This document shows, piece after piece, positions 33,413-42,159 of a stretch of 64,000 bases of DNA. Numbering within the stretch: the first letter of the stretch is position 1; each line of letters opens with the position of its first letter. Below the pieces are notes generated by a model that saw only the letters and a program-made list of their open reading frames with translations, had not been told where the DNA came from and searched no databases. The position numbers were made by a program, and so were the translations under genes. The stretch spans positions 372,001 to 436,000 of the forward strand of contig NZ_JAMTCQ010000010.1 in NCBI RefSeq assembly GCF_024171895.1, read 5' to 3'. This DNA is from Prauserella halophila. GTDB taxonomy: Bacteria; Actinomycetota; Actinomycetes; Mycobacteriales; Pseudonocardiaceae.

Positions 33413-34003
33413 TCAGGCCGGGGCGAAAGCCCGGAGCGTCGCGTCGACGAGAGCGTCGGCGAAGGCTGCGTCGATGCCACCGGAGCGGAGTAGCCAGCGT
33501 TGGGTGAGCGGTGCGTAGAGCATGTCAAGTAGCAGGTCGAGATCGGCGTCCTCCGCGACCTGACCCGCCCGTTGCGCGCTCCGCAGCCGCCGCAGTTTCG
33601 CTTCGCGAACGGGTGTGTCCATCCGTTCGCGATAGGCCGTCGCGAGCTGCGGATCGTTCATGATCTCGGTGTGCAGCGCGCGGATGGGCGCTTGGAACTC
33701 GTCGTCGGCGAACTCCGCGACCGTCGCCCGTAGGACCGACCTGAGGTCCGTTCGGATGTCGCCGGTGTCGGGCAGTTCGATGTCGCCTGCGCTGTCCTGG
33801 CTCAGTGCGAGCAGCGAGTCGAACACGACCGCACCCTTCGACGGCCACCAGCGGTAGATCGTCTGCTTGCCTACTCCCGCCCGTGCCGCGATTCCCTCGA
33901 TCGACAGCTTTCCGTAGCCGACTTCGGCGATGAGTTCCCTGGTCGCGGCGAGGATTGCCTGGCGAGAACGTTCGCTGCGGCGGGGTCCGGACTCCGGTGC
34001 CAT
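33413..34003 (-). CDS. TetR-family regulator
   Basis: In this 196-residue protein, residues 10-60 form the TetR helix-turn-helix: RQAILAATRELIAEVGYGKL, then SIEGIAARAGVGKQTIYRWW. The C-terminal ligand domain contains APIRALHTEIMNDPQLATAY, as in TetR_C_11-type regulators. ATG 34003 is chosen. It is divergent from an SDR gene, with two GAGACG-based palindromes between them, so it probably represses both itself and the SDR. Confidence 0.92.
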   Translation of the reverse strand: MAPESGPRRSERSRQAILAATRELIAEVGYGKLSIEGIAARAGVGKQTIYRWWPSKGAVVFDSLLALSQDSAGDIELPDTGDIRTDLRSVLRATVAEFADDEFQAPIRALHTEIMNDPQLATAYRERMDTPVREAKLRRLRSAQRAGQVAEDADLDLLLDMLYAPLTQRWLLRSGGIDAAFADALVDATLRAFAPA

Positions 34004-34024
34004 GGCGACATCGTACGACGAAAC

Positions 34025-34039
34025 GAGACGGTTCGTCTT
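34025..34039. promoter_or_regulatory. TetR operator candidate 1
   Basis: GAGACGGTTCGTCTT is an imperfect palindrome with GAGACG/CGTCTT arms, 22 bp from the TetR start. The arms repeat those of the perfect site at 34077. Confidence 0.6.
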
Positions 34040-34076
34040 GACAATCCATGCCAACGAGCGGACTCTGAACCCATTC

Positions 34077-34091
34077 GAGACGGACCGTCTC
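34077..34091. promoter_or_regulatory. TetR operator candidate 2
   Basis: GAGACGGACCGTCTC is a perfect 7-1-7 palindrome just upstream of the SDR gene, centred 52 bp from the first site. Confidence 0.7.
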
Positions 34092-34112
34092 GTCTCGATA
34101 TGGGAGGTCGGC

Positions 34113-34928
34113 ATGACGCGAAGTTGGTTCATCACCGGTGCGTCCCGAGGTCTGGGGCGGGCCTTCACGGAGGCGGCGTTGGCGGCGGGGGATCGAGTGG
34201 TGGGCGTGGCTCGCGACGTCACCCCGTTGGCCGAGCTCGTCGCCCGATCAGATGGCGCGCTGTCGACGTTCTCGCTCGACGTGTCCGACCGGTCGGCGGT
34301 CATGGCCGGTGTGCGCAACGCCTTCGACGAGTTCGACGGCATCGACGTGGTCGTCAACAACGCGGGCGGTGCGCTGCTCGGGATGGTCGAGGAGGCCACC
34401 GAGCAGCAGGTGCGCGAGCACTTCGACACGAACCTGTTCGGCGCGCTGTGGGTCTGCCAAGCAGCAGTTCCACTGTTGCGCGAGCAGGGCTCAGGGCACA
34501 TCCTGCAGATCGCGACGATGCCCGGAGCCGGCGGCGGATTCGCGTCGACCGGTCTTTACGGCGCGGGTAAGGCCGCGCTCGAGACGATCAGCGGCGCGCT
34601 CGCCATGGAGGTCGAACCGTTCGGGATCTCCGTGACGACCGTGCACCCCGGCGGATACGACACCGACCTGTTCGCCCGCGGATTGACGACGACCAGCCCG
34701 AATCCGGAGTACGCGCCACTGCGGGAACGGCTCGACGCCCTGCTCGGCGACGCCGAGGATCTCGATCCGGCACGGGCGGCGGAGGCTCTGGTCGAGATCG
34801 TCGACCTCGACGAGCCGCCGCGGCGCATCATCCTCGGCGGTGCGGCCTACGACATGTCGATGGACATGTTCCGCGCGACGACTGCCGAGTTCGCGAAGTG
34901 GGAGGAGTTGAGCAGGCAGGGCGACTGA
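34113..34928 (+). CDS. Short-chain dehydrogenase/reductase
   Basis: This 271-residue classical SDR has the nucleotide-binding GASRGLGRAFTEAA (residues 8-21), the NNAG motif in VVVNNAGGALLGM and the catalytic YGAGK (about 150-154). The usual catalytic Ser region reads ILQIATMPGAGGG, with Met or Thr where Ser is normally found, so activity may differ. The ATG follows GGGAGG. Controlled by the divergent TetR; substrate unknown. Confidence 0.9.
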   Translation: MTRSWFITGASRGLGRAFTEAALAAGDRVVGVARDVTPLAELVARSDGALSTFSLDVSDRSAVMAGVRNAFDEFDGIDVVVNNAGGALLGMVEEATEQQVREHFDTNLFGALWVCQAAVPLLREQGSGHILQIATMPGAGGGFASTGLYGAGKAALETISGALAMEVEPFGISVTTVHPGGYDTDLFARGLTTTSPNPEYAPLRERLDALLGDAEDLDPARAAEALVEIVDLDEPPRRIILGGAAYDMSMDMFRATTAEFAKWEELSRQGD

Positions 34929-35049
34929 CGGGGTGGCCGATGTGCACGGGTGCAGGACACGCGCGAGGGCGCAGCCGCGTGAGCGCGCCATGAGGGGGCG
35001 GTCCGGCGACGGGTGGGCGCAGGACACGCGCGCACGAATGCTGAACAGA

Positions 35050-35172
35050 CGCCCCGGAGTCCGCAACACGGGCCCCGGAGTCCGCAACACGGGCCCTGGA
35101 ATCCGCAACACGGGCCCTGGAATCCGCAACACGGGCCCTGGAGTCCGCAACACGGGCCCCGGAGTCGGTTGC
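35050..35172 (+). repeat. Intergenic tandem repeat cluster 5 (five 21-bp units)
   Basis: Units GGAGTCCGCAACACGGGCCC start at 35056, 35077, 35098, 35119 and 35140, with a partial one at 35161, all exactly 21 bp apart and nearly identical. Looser units containing GCAGGACACGCGCG lie at 34951 and 35019. The cluster fills the gap between the convergent SDR and btuD genes. Confidence 0.9.
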
Positions 35173-35180
35173 CGCTTGCT

Positions 35181-35969
35181 TCAGTTGCGGAGGAAGCGGA
35201 CGTGGGGGTGGCCTTCGGGGCTGGTCGTGACCTCGGCCTTGACGTTGTAGACCTGCAGGATCAGGTCCTCGGTGAGCACGTCCGCGGAACTGCCCGCCGC
35301 CACGACGGCACCCTGGTCGAGCAGGACGATCTCGTCGCAGTACATCGCGGCGAGGTTCAGGTCGTGCAGGGCGATCACGGACGTCACGGGCAGCGAGGAG
35401 AGCAGGTCGAGGAGTTCGAACTGGTGCTGCACGTCGAGGTGGTTCGTCGGCTCGTCGAGCAGCAGCTCGCGTGGACGTTGCGCGAGTGCACGGGCGATCT
35501 GCACCCGCTGGCGTTCGCCGCCCGACAGGGTCTGCCAGCGCTGCGAGGCCTTGGTCGTCATTCCGGTCTGTTCCAGCGCCTCGTGGATCGCGGCCTCGTC
35601 GGTGGCCGACGACGCGAGCCACGCGCGCCGGTGCGGCACCCGGCCGAGCCCGACGACGTCGCGCACCGTCAGTGGAATCTGCGTGTCCGAATGCTGCTCC
35701 ACGACGGCAACGCGCTGCGCCAACGTCCGCCGGGCCACGTCGGACAGGTCCTGGCCGTCCACGGTGACCCGGCCCGCCGACGGCTTGAGCACGCCGGCCA
35801 GCACCCGCAGCAGCGTCGACTTGCCCGACCCGTTCGGCCCGAGAACACCCACCGTCGAACCGTCGGCAGGCGCGACGCTCACGCCGTCCAGCACCAGCCC
35901 GCCGCCGAGTGAACGCGACACTCCCGTGGCCGCCAGGCCCACGTCCGGATCGGATTCCGCCGCCGTCAC
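35181..35969 (-). CDS. btuD: Cobalamin/siderophore-type ABC ATPase (BtuD-like)
   Basis: The 262-residue FecCD-class ATPase has Walker A VLGPNGSGKSTLLRVLAGVL, signature LSGGERQRVQIARALAQRP and Walker B ELLLDEPTNHLDVQ. By sequence alone it could serve siderophores or corrinoids. The cobalamin riboswitch at the head of the operon argues for vitamin B12. GTG 35969 overlaps the permease stop (GTGA). Last gene of the operon. Confidence 0.85.
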   Translation of the reverse strand: MTAAESDPDVGLAATGVSRSLGGGLVLDGVSVAPADGSTVGVLGPNGSGKSTLLRVLAGVLKPSAGRVTVDGQDLSDVARRTLAQRVAVVEQHSDTQIPLTVRDVVGLGRVPHRRAWLASSATDEAAIHEALEQTGMTTKASQRWQTLSGGERQRVQIARALAQRPRELLLDEPTNHLDVQHQFELLDLLSSLPVTSVIALHDLNLAAMYCDEIVLLDQGAVVAAGSSADVLTEDLILQVYNVKAEVTTSPEGHPHVRFLRN

Positions 35970-37039
35970 TGCGCACCCCGCGAGCGGTAGAGGATCAGCA
36001 CGAACGCGGGTACGCCGATCAGCGCCGTGACGACCCCGACGGGCACTTCCTGCGGTTCCAGCACGGTCCGCGCGATCGTGTCGACCCACACCAGCAGCAC
36101 CGCACCGGCCACCGCGCTCACCGGCAGCAGCCGCGCGTGCCCCGGACCGGTGAGCAGCCGCGCGGCGTGCGGCAGCACGAGACCGACGAAGCCGATCGCC
36201 CCGACCGAGCTGACGAGCACCGCAGTGAGCAGCGCCGTCACCGACATCAGCACCACGCGCGTGCGCCCGACCGAGACGCCGAGCGTGGCCGCCGCGTCCT
36301 CGCCGAAGGCGAACGCGTCCAGCGAGCGCGCGTATCCGCTGCACACCAACAGGGTGCCTGCCAGCACCACCGCGCAGGTGGTCACTTCGGACCAGCTGGC
36401 GTTCGCCAGCGAGCCGAGCAGCCAGAACAACACGCCGCGCGTGGTCTGGGCGTCGGCGGAGGTCAGCACGATGAACGACGTCAGAGCCGACAGCAGCTGC
36501 ATCACCGCCACGCCCGAGAGCACGACCCGGTCGGTCGTCCCGCCCAGCGTGTGGCTCAGGGTCAGCACCAGCGCGAACGACGCCACCGCGCCGAGGAACG
36601 CGCCGCCGGACATCGACAGCACGCCGCTGCCCACTCCGAGGACGATGACCAGCACGGCGCCCGTCGATGCACCGGACGAGACGCCCAGGACGAACGGGTC
36701 GGCGAGCGGGTTGCGCAACAGCGACTGCATCACCACGCCGCACACCGCGAGCCCCGCCCCGCACACCGCGGCCAGTAGCGTCCGCGGGAGTCGCAGGTCC
36801 CAGATGATGCCGTCGCGCAGCACCGACAGCGTCGGTTCGGCCAGCCCGACGCGGGACAGCAGCGTCGTCCACACGTCGCTGACGTCGATGTCGGCGGGTC
36901 CGATCGTGACGGCCACCGCGATCGAGGCGATCAGCACGAGGCAGCCGCCCAGCAGCAGCGCCGGCAGTCGCGACCGCGCCGCACCGGCGGTGGCCGCAGG
37001 CGGCGTGCTCGTCCCGCGGTCGGTCGTCACGGTGCTCAC
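35966..37039 (-). CDS. btuC: Cobalamin ABC transporter permease (FecCD/BtuC family)
   Basis: The 357-residue protein has about ten membrane helices. Family motifs are WDLRLPRTLLAAVCGAGLAV, MQSLLRNPLADPFVLGVSSG and GAIGFVGLVLPHAARLLTGP. It pairs with the ATPase and the binding lipoprotein. The GTG start overlaps the binding-protein stop (GTGA). Substrate assignment rests on the upstream cobalamin riboswitch. Confidence 0.87.
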   Translation of the reverse strand: MSTVTTDRGTSTPPAATAGAARSRLPALLLGGCLVLIASIAVAVTIGPADIDVSDVWTTLLSRVGLAEPTLSVLRDGIIWDLRLPRTLLAAVCGAGLAVCGVVMQSLLRNPLADPFVLGVSSGASTGAVLVIVLGVGSGVLSMSGGAFLGAVASFALVLTLSHTLGGTTDRVVLSGVAVMQLLSALTSFIVLTSADAQTTRGVLFWLLGSLANASWSEVTTCAVVLAGTLLVCSGYARSLDAFAFGEDAAATLGVSVGRTRVVLMSVTALLTAVLVSSVGAIGFVGLVLPHAARLLTGPGHARLLPVSAVAGAVLLVWVDTIARTVLEPQEVPVGVVTALIGVPAFVLILYRSRGAQ

Positions 37040-38106
37040 TGCACCAGCCCGAACTCGCGGAGCTTGGTGGCGAGCTCCTCGGCGCCGTCGACGGTGCGGA
37101 TCGTCGGGTTCAGTGCCTGTCCCGAGACCCGCACGTAGCGTTCGCGTTTGACCGCCGTCATGTCCCGGGTGACCGGATGCGATTCGAGGAAGTCGATTTT
37201 GGACCGTGCCGATTCCGCGGTCTGCGAACGACGCGTCAGGTCGCCGAGCACGACGACGTCGGGATCACGCTCGGCGACGTTCTCCCAGCCCGACTGCGGC
37301 CACTCGGCGTTGGTGTCGTCGAACACGTTCTCCGCACCGACGGCGCGGGTCATGATGCCGGGTGCACCGCAGCAGCCTGCCAGGTACGGCGAGTCGGAGT
37401 TCGCGAACCAGTACAGAACGGATGTTCCCGTCGCGTCGACGTCGAGTCCGTCGAGCCGCTGCTTCAGCTCGTCGATCAGCTTCTGCCCGCGCTGCTGCAC
37501 GTCGAAGATCCGGGACAGGTCGCGGATCTCGCCGTACAGCACGTCCATGGTGAGCGTTTCCGACCGGATGCCGTCGCCGGAGCCGCTGTTGTCCTTCGCA
37601 CCGCAATCGGTGGGTGACAGATACGTCGGCACGCCCAGCTCGTCGAACTGCTCGCGCGTGGCTACCCCTCCCTTACCGAGGGTCGCGGCGAACGATCCGG
37701 CGGCGAAGTCCGGCTCGGCGTCCAGCACCGATTCGAACGACGGCATGTCGTCGGCCAGGCGCGGGATGCCCTCGGCGGCCTGCTTCAGCTCGGGCAGCAC
37801 CGGGTCGGTCCACGTCGCCGTGCCCACGATCCGGTCCTCGAGGCCCAGTGAGAGCAGGAGTTCCGTGCTCGCCTGGTTGAGGGTGACGACGCGCTGCGGC
37901 GGTTCGTGCACCTCGGTGGTGTGACCGCAGTTGTCGATCGTGCGCGGGAAGCCGGGTGCGGCCTGTTCGCGTTCGGCGGCGGGCGCGCCGCAGGAGGCGA
38001 GGCCGACGGTGAGGCAGGTCGAGAGCAGCAGTGCCGCCGAGGTGCGGATGGCTCGTGATCGTGACGGGAGGATCTGCACAGGGTTCCCTTGATGTCGAGG
38101 ACTCAT
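37036..38106 (-). CDS. btuF: Cobalamin-binding lipoprotein (BtuF-like)
   Basis: This 356-residue TroA-fold binding protein has a signal peptide ending in lipobox GLASCGA, so it is anchored outside the membrane. Ligand-fold segments are RVVTLNQASTELLLSLGLED, LDAEPDFAAGSF and RDPDVVVLGDL. A CCGAPG cysteine pair near residue 230 and DNCGH near 60 are unusual and may form disulfides. The ATG at 38106 is used; the GTG at 38079 is an alternative with AAGGGA upstream. First gene after the riboswitch. Confidence 0.86.
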   Translation of the reverse strand: MSPRHQGNPVQILPSRSRAIRTSAALLLSTCLTVGLASCGAPAAEREQAAPGFPRTIDNCGHTTEVHEPPQRVVTLNQASTELLLSLGLEDRIVGTATWTDPVLPELKQAAEGIPRLADDMPSFESVLDAEPDFAAGSFAATLGKGGVATREQFDELGVPTYLSPTDCGAKDNSGSGDGIRSETLTMDVLYGEIRDLSRIFDVQQRGQKLIDELKQRLDGLDVDATGTSVLYWFANSDSPYLAGCCGAPGIMTRAVGAENVFDDTNAEWPQSGWENVAERDPDVVVLGDLTRRSQTAESARSKIDFLESHPVTRDMTAVKRERYVRVSGQALNPTIRTVDGAEELATKLREFGLVQ

Positions 38107-38139
38107 GCGCGGAGCCCGCAGTCGGACCGGTTGCCGGCT

Positions 38140-38302
38140 CGTGAGAGCCCGGGCCAGCAGGTCTTCGGACTCGGGGTCATCCGGCCGGAACGCCTTCCCG
38201 CCGCCCGTCGGGCCGCAGTGGCGTGTGTCCCGGCCGTCACCCTCACCGCTGCGCGTCAGTTCCGGATTCGCACCGGATTCCCTGACTCACGTCACCCGTG
38301 AG
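38140..38302 (-). ncRNA. Cobalamin (adenosylcobalamin) riboswitch
   Basis: On the minus strand the leader contains the B12-box region GAGTCCGAAGACCTGCTGGC, a GCCACTG segment typical of the aptamer core, and a 5' stem region with GGGAATCCGGTGCGAATCCGG, in the expected order. It ends about 35 nt before the btuF ATG. Binding of the coenzyme should switch off btuFCD. Confidence 0.88.
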
Positions 38303-38365
38303 CACGACTGGCCGCCGGCGACGCTACCACCGGCCTGCGTGCGGACCCGCCTCAGGTGCGCACGC

Positions 38366-39325
38366 TCACGCGGCGTCCGCCGTCGCGTACTGCACATCCA
38401 CTTCGTACGGCGTGAAGCCGAGCCGGCGGTAGACCGCCACGGCGGGCGTGTTGTCACCCTCGACGTAGAGGATCACCCGGCGCAGGCCGCGGTCGGCCAG
38501 GTGGCGCAGGCCCGCGAGGGTGAGTGCGCGGCCGAGCCCGCTGCCCTGGGCGTCCGGGTCGACGCCGACGACGTAGACCTCGCCTGCGGCGTCGCCGGGA
38601 GGGCCGCCGCCTTCGGAGGCGCTCTGCGCCGCGCTCGCCGGCTCCGGGGCCGCAGGGTTCGGCGGGTGCACCTTCGTCCAGTGGAAGCCGATCACGGTGC
38701 CCGCCTTCTCGGCGAGGAAGAACCCGTCGGCGTCGAACCAGTCCTCCCGTTCGGTCGCGGCGAGGTCGGCGACCGTGAGTTCGCCCTGCTCCGGGTGCCA
38801 ATGGAACGCGCGGGCGTTGACGTCGACGACGGCCTGTTCGTCGGCGCCGGGTGTGAACGTGCGCAGGGTGACGCCTTCGGGAAGGGCCGGCTCGGGCCAG
38901 TCGGCGCCCGCCGTTCCGACGTGCATGATCAGCAGTTCGCGGGAGCGCAGCAGCCCGAAGCGTTCGGCGAGCGTGGCTGCTCCCGCGCGGTCGCCGTGAG
39001 CCCACACCCGCAGGTTCCGCGGATACTCCGCCACCAGGGCCTCGGCCAGCGCGGTGCCGTATCCGGACCGGCGGTGCCCGGGATGGACGACGAGCTCGGC
39101 GACCCACCTGCCGAACGCATCACCGGACTCGTCGACGTGTGCGACGCCGACGAGTGCGTCACGGGCCGTCGCCAGCAGATACCGGCCACCGGCGAACTCG
39201 CCGGGCAGCGGGCCGTCCGGTTCGGCATCGGGTTTACCGTCGACGCCGCGTGCCGCCGTCAGCAGCTCGCGCACCGCCGCGGTGCGTTCGTCGTCCAGAT
39301 CCTCGGCCCACTGCAGCTCCAGCAT
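38366..39325 (-). CDS. mshD: Mycothiol synthase (MshD)
   Basis: This 319-residue protein has two GNAT domains in tandem. The N-terminal one has ELVVHPGHRRSGYGTALAEA. The C-terminal one has the active acetyl-CoA loop EVYVVGVDPDAQGSGLGRAL and ends with GDNTPAVAVYRRLGFTPYEVDVQY. MshD acetylates Cys-GlcN-Ins with acetyl-CoA, the last step of mycothiol synthesis. An Ala/Pro/Gly insert at about 245-272 is unusual and probably a surface loop. It neighbours glnR, as in mycobacteria. Confidence 0.95.
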   Translation of the reverse strand: MLELQWAEDLDDERTAAVRELLTAARGVDGKPDAEPDGPLPGEFAGGRYLLATARDALVGVAHVDESGDAFGRWVAELVVHPGHRRSGYGTALAEALVAEYPRNLRVWAHGDRAGAATLAERFGLLRSRELLIMHVGTAGADWPEPALPEGVTLRTFTPGADEQAVVDVNARAFHWHPEQGELTVADLAATEREDWFDADGFFLAEKAGTVIGFHWTKVHPPNPAAPEPASAAQSASEGGGPPGDAAGEVYVVGVDPDAQGSGLGRALTLAGLRHLADRGLRRVILYVEGDNTPAVAVYRRLGFTPYEVDVQYATADAA

Positions 39326-39406
39326 GCCCGCCAGGCTAGCCGGACGGCCGGTGTCGGTGCCGTCCTCGCCCGGTTCGTGGGAAGGAAAGCGCCGACGTCG
39401 CGGCTG

Positions 39407-40198
39407 TCAGTGTCCCGAGTACTCGTCGCGGGCGGACGGCCGGGAGATGATGGGCCGGGCCGGCGTGTTCCCGCCGGGGACGGTCCCGCCGGGATTACCG
39501 CCTTTTACCGGGCCGGTGGACTTCGCGGGCCGCTCGAACTTGTAACCCACATTGCGGACGGTGCCGATCATCTGCTCGTGTTCGGGCCCCAGCTTGGCGC
39601 GCAGGCGCCGCACGTGGACGTCCACGGTGCGGGTGCCGCCGAAGAAGTCGTAGCCCCACACCTCCTGCAGCAGCTGGGCGCGCGTGAACACGCGGCCCGC
39701 GTGCTGGGCGAGGTACTTGAGCAGCTCGAACTCCTTGTAGGTGAGCTCGAGGGTGCGCTTGCGCAGGCGGGCGGTGTAGGTCGCTTCGTCGATCACCAGA
39801 TCGCCGACGCGCAGCTCGGCGTCGACCTGAGGGGCGCCGCCGTCGCGGGTCGTGGCCAGCCGCAGGCGGGCGTCGACCTCGGCGGGGCCCGCGGTGGGCA
39901 GCAGGATGTCGTCGGTGCGCCATTCCGAGTTCACCGCGACGAGTCCGCCTTCCCCGATGACGGCGATCACGGGGGTCGTCGCGTCCTCCTCGCCTGCGCC
40001 CTTGAGCAGCCGGCTCAGGCTCTTGGCCGACGCGAGGTCGGAGCGTGCGTCCAGCAGGATGACGTCGCGGTGACCGGCATCCAGCAGCGCGGTGACCTCG
40101 GGGGCCCGTACGCGTACCGTGTGCGGGAGCAGGTCGAGAGCAGGCAATACCGACGTGGCATCGGATTCTGCAGTGAGTACCAGCAAGCCCAGGCTCAT
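39407..40198 (-). CDS. glnR: Nitrogen regulator GlnR (OmpR-type orphan response regulator)
   Basis: The 263-residue protein has a divergent receiver domain (1-110, [11 protein letters not shown]) and a winged helix with [40 protein letters not shown] and [20 protein letters not shown]. The receiver lacks a typical acidic triad, as in GlnR, which acts without a partner kinase. GlnR controls glutamine synthetase and nitrogen-uptake genes. The Gly/Pro-rich C-terminal tail (about 230-263) is longer than in mycobacteria. The neighbours mshD and lmeA match the mycobacterial arrangement. Confidence 0.92.
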   Translation of the reverse strand: MSLGLLVLTAESDATSVLPALDLLPHTVRVRAPEVTALLDAGHRDVILLDARSDLASAKSLSRLLKGAGEEDATTPVIAVIGEGGLVAVNSEWRTDDILLPTAGPAEVDARLRLATTRDGGAPQVDAELRVGDLVIDEATYTARLRKRTLELTYKEFELLKYLAQHAGRVFTRAQLLQEVWGYDFFGGTRTVDVHVRRLRAKLGPEHEQMIGTVRNVGYKFERPAKSTGPVKGGNPGGTVPGGNTPARPIISRPSARDEYSGH

Positions 40199-40204
40199 CG
40201 CAAT

Positions 40205-40270
40205 CGCCTCACAAGTGCCGTCGCCTCACAAGACAAGTGCCACCGCCTCACAAGTTTCGAGCGCCTCAAG
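40205..40270. repeat. Direct repeats in the glnR-lmeA divergent promoter region
   Basis: CGCCTCACAAG occurs at 40205, 40222 and 40244, with a shortened CGCCTCAAG at 40262. The copies begin 7 bp upstream of the glnR start. They could be an operator for autoregulation or for an unknown regulator; they do not match the GTnAC-n6-GAAAC GlnR box. Confidence 0.6.
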
Positions 40271-40477
40271 TAAAACTCGGGCCGGTCATCGGTGACAATA
40301 GCGTTGACACCCCGCGGGTGTCTGCAGTCGTGAAACGGGCATCACACAACGGCGTGTTTACGGTTTCGTACGTCCCCGGTCACATTGCATCCCGGGGTGT
40401 GTCGGTTCCTGCCCATTCCCGGAGTTCGACAGTGCCGGCCAGCCGCCTGCCTGCCAGCCGCCGATTGAGAGCCACTC

Positions 40478-41434
40478 GTGAGTGAAACCGTGTCCCCGCC
40501 GTCGAAGTCCTCCTCCCCGAGCTCGGGACGCCGCGTCCGCAAGATCGTCACGGTGGTTCTCGTGGTGCTCGCGGTACTGGTCGGCGTCGATTTCGCGGGC
40601 GCGGCGTTCGCCGAGCACACGGTGTCGCAGAAGGCGCGGCAGCAGCTGGGTCTCGACAGCGACCCCGACGTGGGGATCGGCGGGTTCCCGTTCCTCACGC
40701 AGGCGGTCGCCGGTGAGTACGGCCACATCACCGTCGAGGCGAAGTCGGTGCCGGTACAGGACGTGCTGCAGGACGTCGGCATCAAGGCCGAGCTGTACGA
40801 CGTCGACGCCCCGCTGTCCGACCTGGCCCAGGGCAACGTCGACAACGTCACGATCGACCGGGTCGAGGGCGAGGTCACCCTCAAGGCCAGCGACATCAAC
40901 CGGGTCAGCCCGCTGGACAACATCGAGGACCTGCAGATCGCCGCGTCGAGCGAGGCCTACGTCCGCAACGGCGAGGGCTCGGGCGAGCAGGCCACCGACA
41001 CCGATGACAGCGCCAACACCGGTGGCGACGCCGACCGCGCTCCCGGTGCGGGAGCGGGCGACGGTTCCGACGGCGACCCCGTCTACGGCCCGGACGGCGA
41101 CGACAACGACGACAGCTCCGCGGGCATCCGACTGTCGGGCAAGGTGCAGGTCGCGGGTCAGGAGAAGGAGATCTTCGCGTTCGCGATCATCGAGCTCGAC
41201 GGCTCCAGCATCACGATCACCCCGCACCGGCTGCAGTTCGGGAATGACCAGGAGACGACGGTTGTTCCCCGGGCGGTGCAGCGGCAGCTGCTGCCGAGCT
41301 TCGAGGCGGACATCAACGCGGGTCAGCTGCCCTTCACCGTGACGCCGACCGCGGTGGTCGCGTCGCCGGACGGCATCACCGTGCGAGGTGAGGCCGAACA
41401 CGTGGCCTTCACCGGTGCGAACGCCTCACGCTAG
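40478..41434 (+). CDS. lmeA: LmeA-type phospholipid-binding protein (DUF2993)
   Basis: This 318-residue protein has an N-terminal signal-anchor (KIVTVVLVVLAVLVGVDFAG, residues 22-41) and a DUF2993 domain: FAEHTVSQKARQQLG, IGGFPFLTQAVAGEYGHITV and VDNVTIDRVEGEVTLKASDI. A Gly/Asp-rich acidic insert at about 165-215 splits the domain. In mycobacteria LmeA is a periplasmic lipid-binding protein needed for lipomannan maturation, and it sits next to glnR there too. Start is GTG 40478. Confidence 0.88.
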   Translation: MSETVSPPSKSSSPSSGRRVRKIVTVVLVVLAVLVGVDFAGAAFAEHTVSQKARQQLGLDSDPDVGIGGFPFLTQAVAGEYGHITVEAKSVPVQDVLQDVGIKAELYDVDAPLSDLAQGNVDNVTIDRVEGEVTLKASDINRVSPLDNIEDLQIAASSEAYVRNGEGSGEQATDTDDSANTGGDADRAPGAGAGDGSDGDPVYGPDGDDNDDSSAGIRLSGKVQVAGQEKEIFAFAIIELDGSSITITPHRLQFGNDQETTVVPRAVQRQLLPSFEADINAGQLPFTVTPTAVVASPDGITVRGEAEHVAFTGANASR

Positions 41435-41553
41435 GGGCCGCCCTCGCCGACGCGGGCGTGGCGGCGCCTCCGCCCTCAGCGAGGGCGGCCGGCCCCCGCT
41501 GGGGGAGCCGGCGCTGGGGGAGACCGGCAGGAGCGAGTACGACGGGAGGACGT

Positions 41554-42117
41554 ATGACGGGATTGATCGTCGCCGGGGTGACGCTGGTTGCCGCGGTGAT
41601 CGTCGGCCTGGCCCTGCGCTCCCGCAACGGGCGGATCCGCATGTCCGCACCGCCGTCGGAGCCGGATGCCGCGGCCGGTCCCGGTTCCTCCGCCGCGATC
41701 CCCGCATCGGGTGACGGTGACCGGGGTTCCGGCGACGGCACGCCTGCGCAGGCCGGACTGCCTGCCGACGTGCGGGACGCGCTCGCCGGTGAGGCAGCCG
41801 ACGTGACGCTGGTGCAGCTCTCGACGACGTTCTGCGCCCCCTGCCGGCAGGCGCGGGCGCTGCTCACGCACGTCGCCGAGGGCACCGAGGGGCTGCGTCA
41901 CGTCGACCTCGACATCACCGACCGGCCCGGGATCGCCCGCGACCTGGGTGTGCTGCGCACGCCGACCACGATCGCCTACACCCGATCGGGTGGCGAGCTG
42001 TTGCGGGTCTCCGGGGTGCCGGATCGGGAGACGCTGCTCGCAGCCCTCGAACCCCGGCTACCCGCGGACGGGCGGTCCGCAGCCGACCGCTCCGACGTCG
42101 GGCATCCCACAGAATGA
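41554..42117 (+). CDS. Membrane-anchored thioredoxin-like protein
   Basis: In this 187-residue protein, residues 3-22 form a membrane helix, followed by a disordered Ala/Gly/Pro linker to about 65. A thioredoxin fold carries the active site TTFCAPCRQARALLTH (CAPC, about 93-96) and the cis-Pro region LRTPTTIAYT. It probably acts as an extracytoplasmic or membrane thiol reductant. In mycobacteria the equivalent gene sits between lmeA and the rhodanese gene. ATG 41554 follows GGGAGG; the longer frame upstream runs through short G-rich direct repeats. Confidence 0.88.
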   Translation: MTGLIVAGVTLVAAVIVGLALRSRNGRIRMSAPPSEPDAAAGPGSSAAIPASGDGDRGSGDGTPAQAGLPADVRDALAGEAADVTLVQLSTTFCAPCRQARALLTHVAEGTEGLRHVDLDITDRPGIARDLGVLRTPTTIAYTRSGGELLRVSGVPDRETLLAALEPRLPADGRSAADRSDVGHPTE

Positions 42118-42146
42118 ACACGGTTCCCGCTCCTGGGGAGCCTGAG

Positions 42147-42152
42147 TAGGCT
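42147..42152 (+). promoter_or_regulatory. Likely -10 element for leaderless leader-peptide transcript
   Basis: TAGGCT ends 7 nt before the GTG at 42160, the spacing expected if transcription starts at the start codon itself. Confidence 0.5.
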
Positions 42153-42159
42153 TACCGCC

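Noticed and set aside
35050-35172. Possible CRISPR array
   Set aside because: Units abut with a 21-bp period and have no unique spacers; there are no cas genes.
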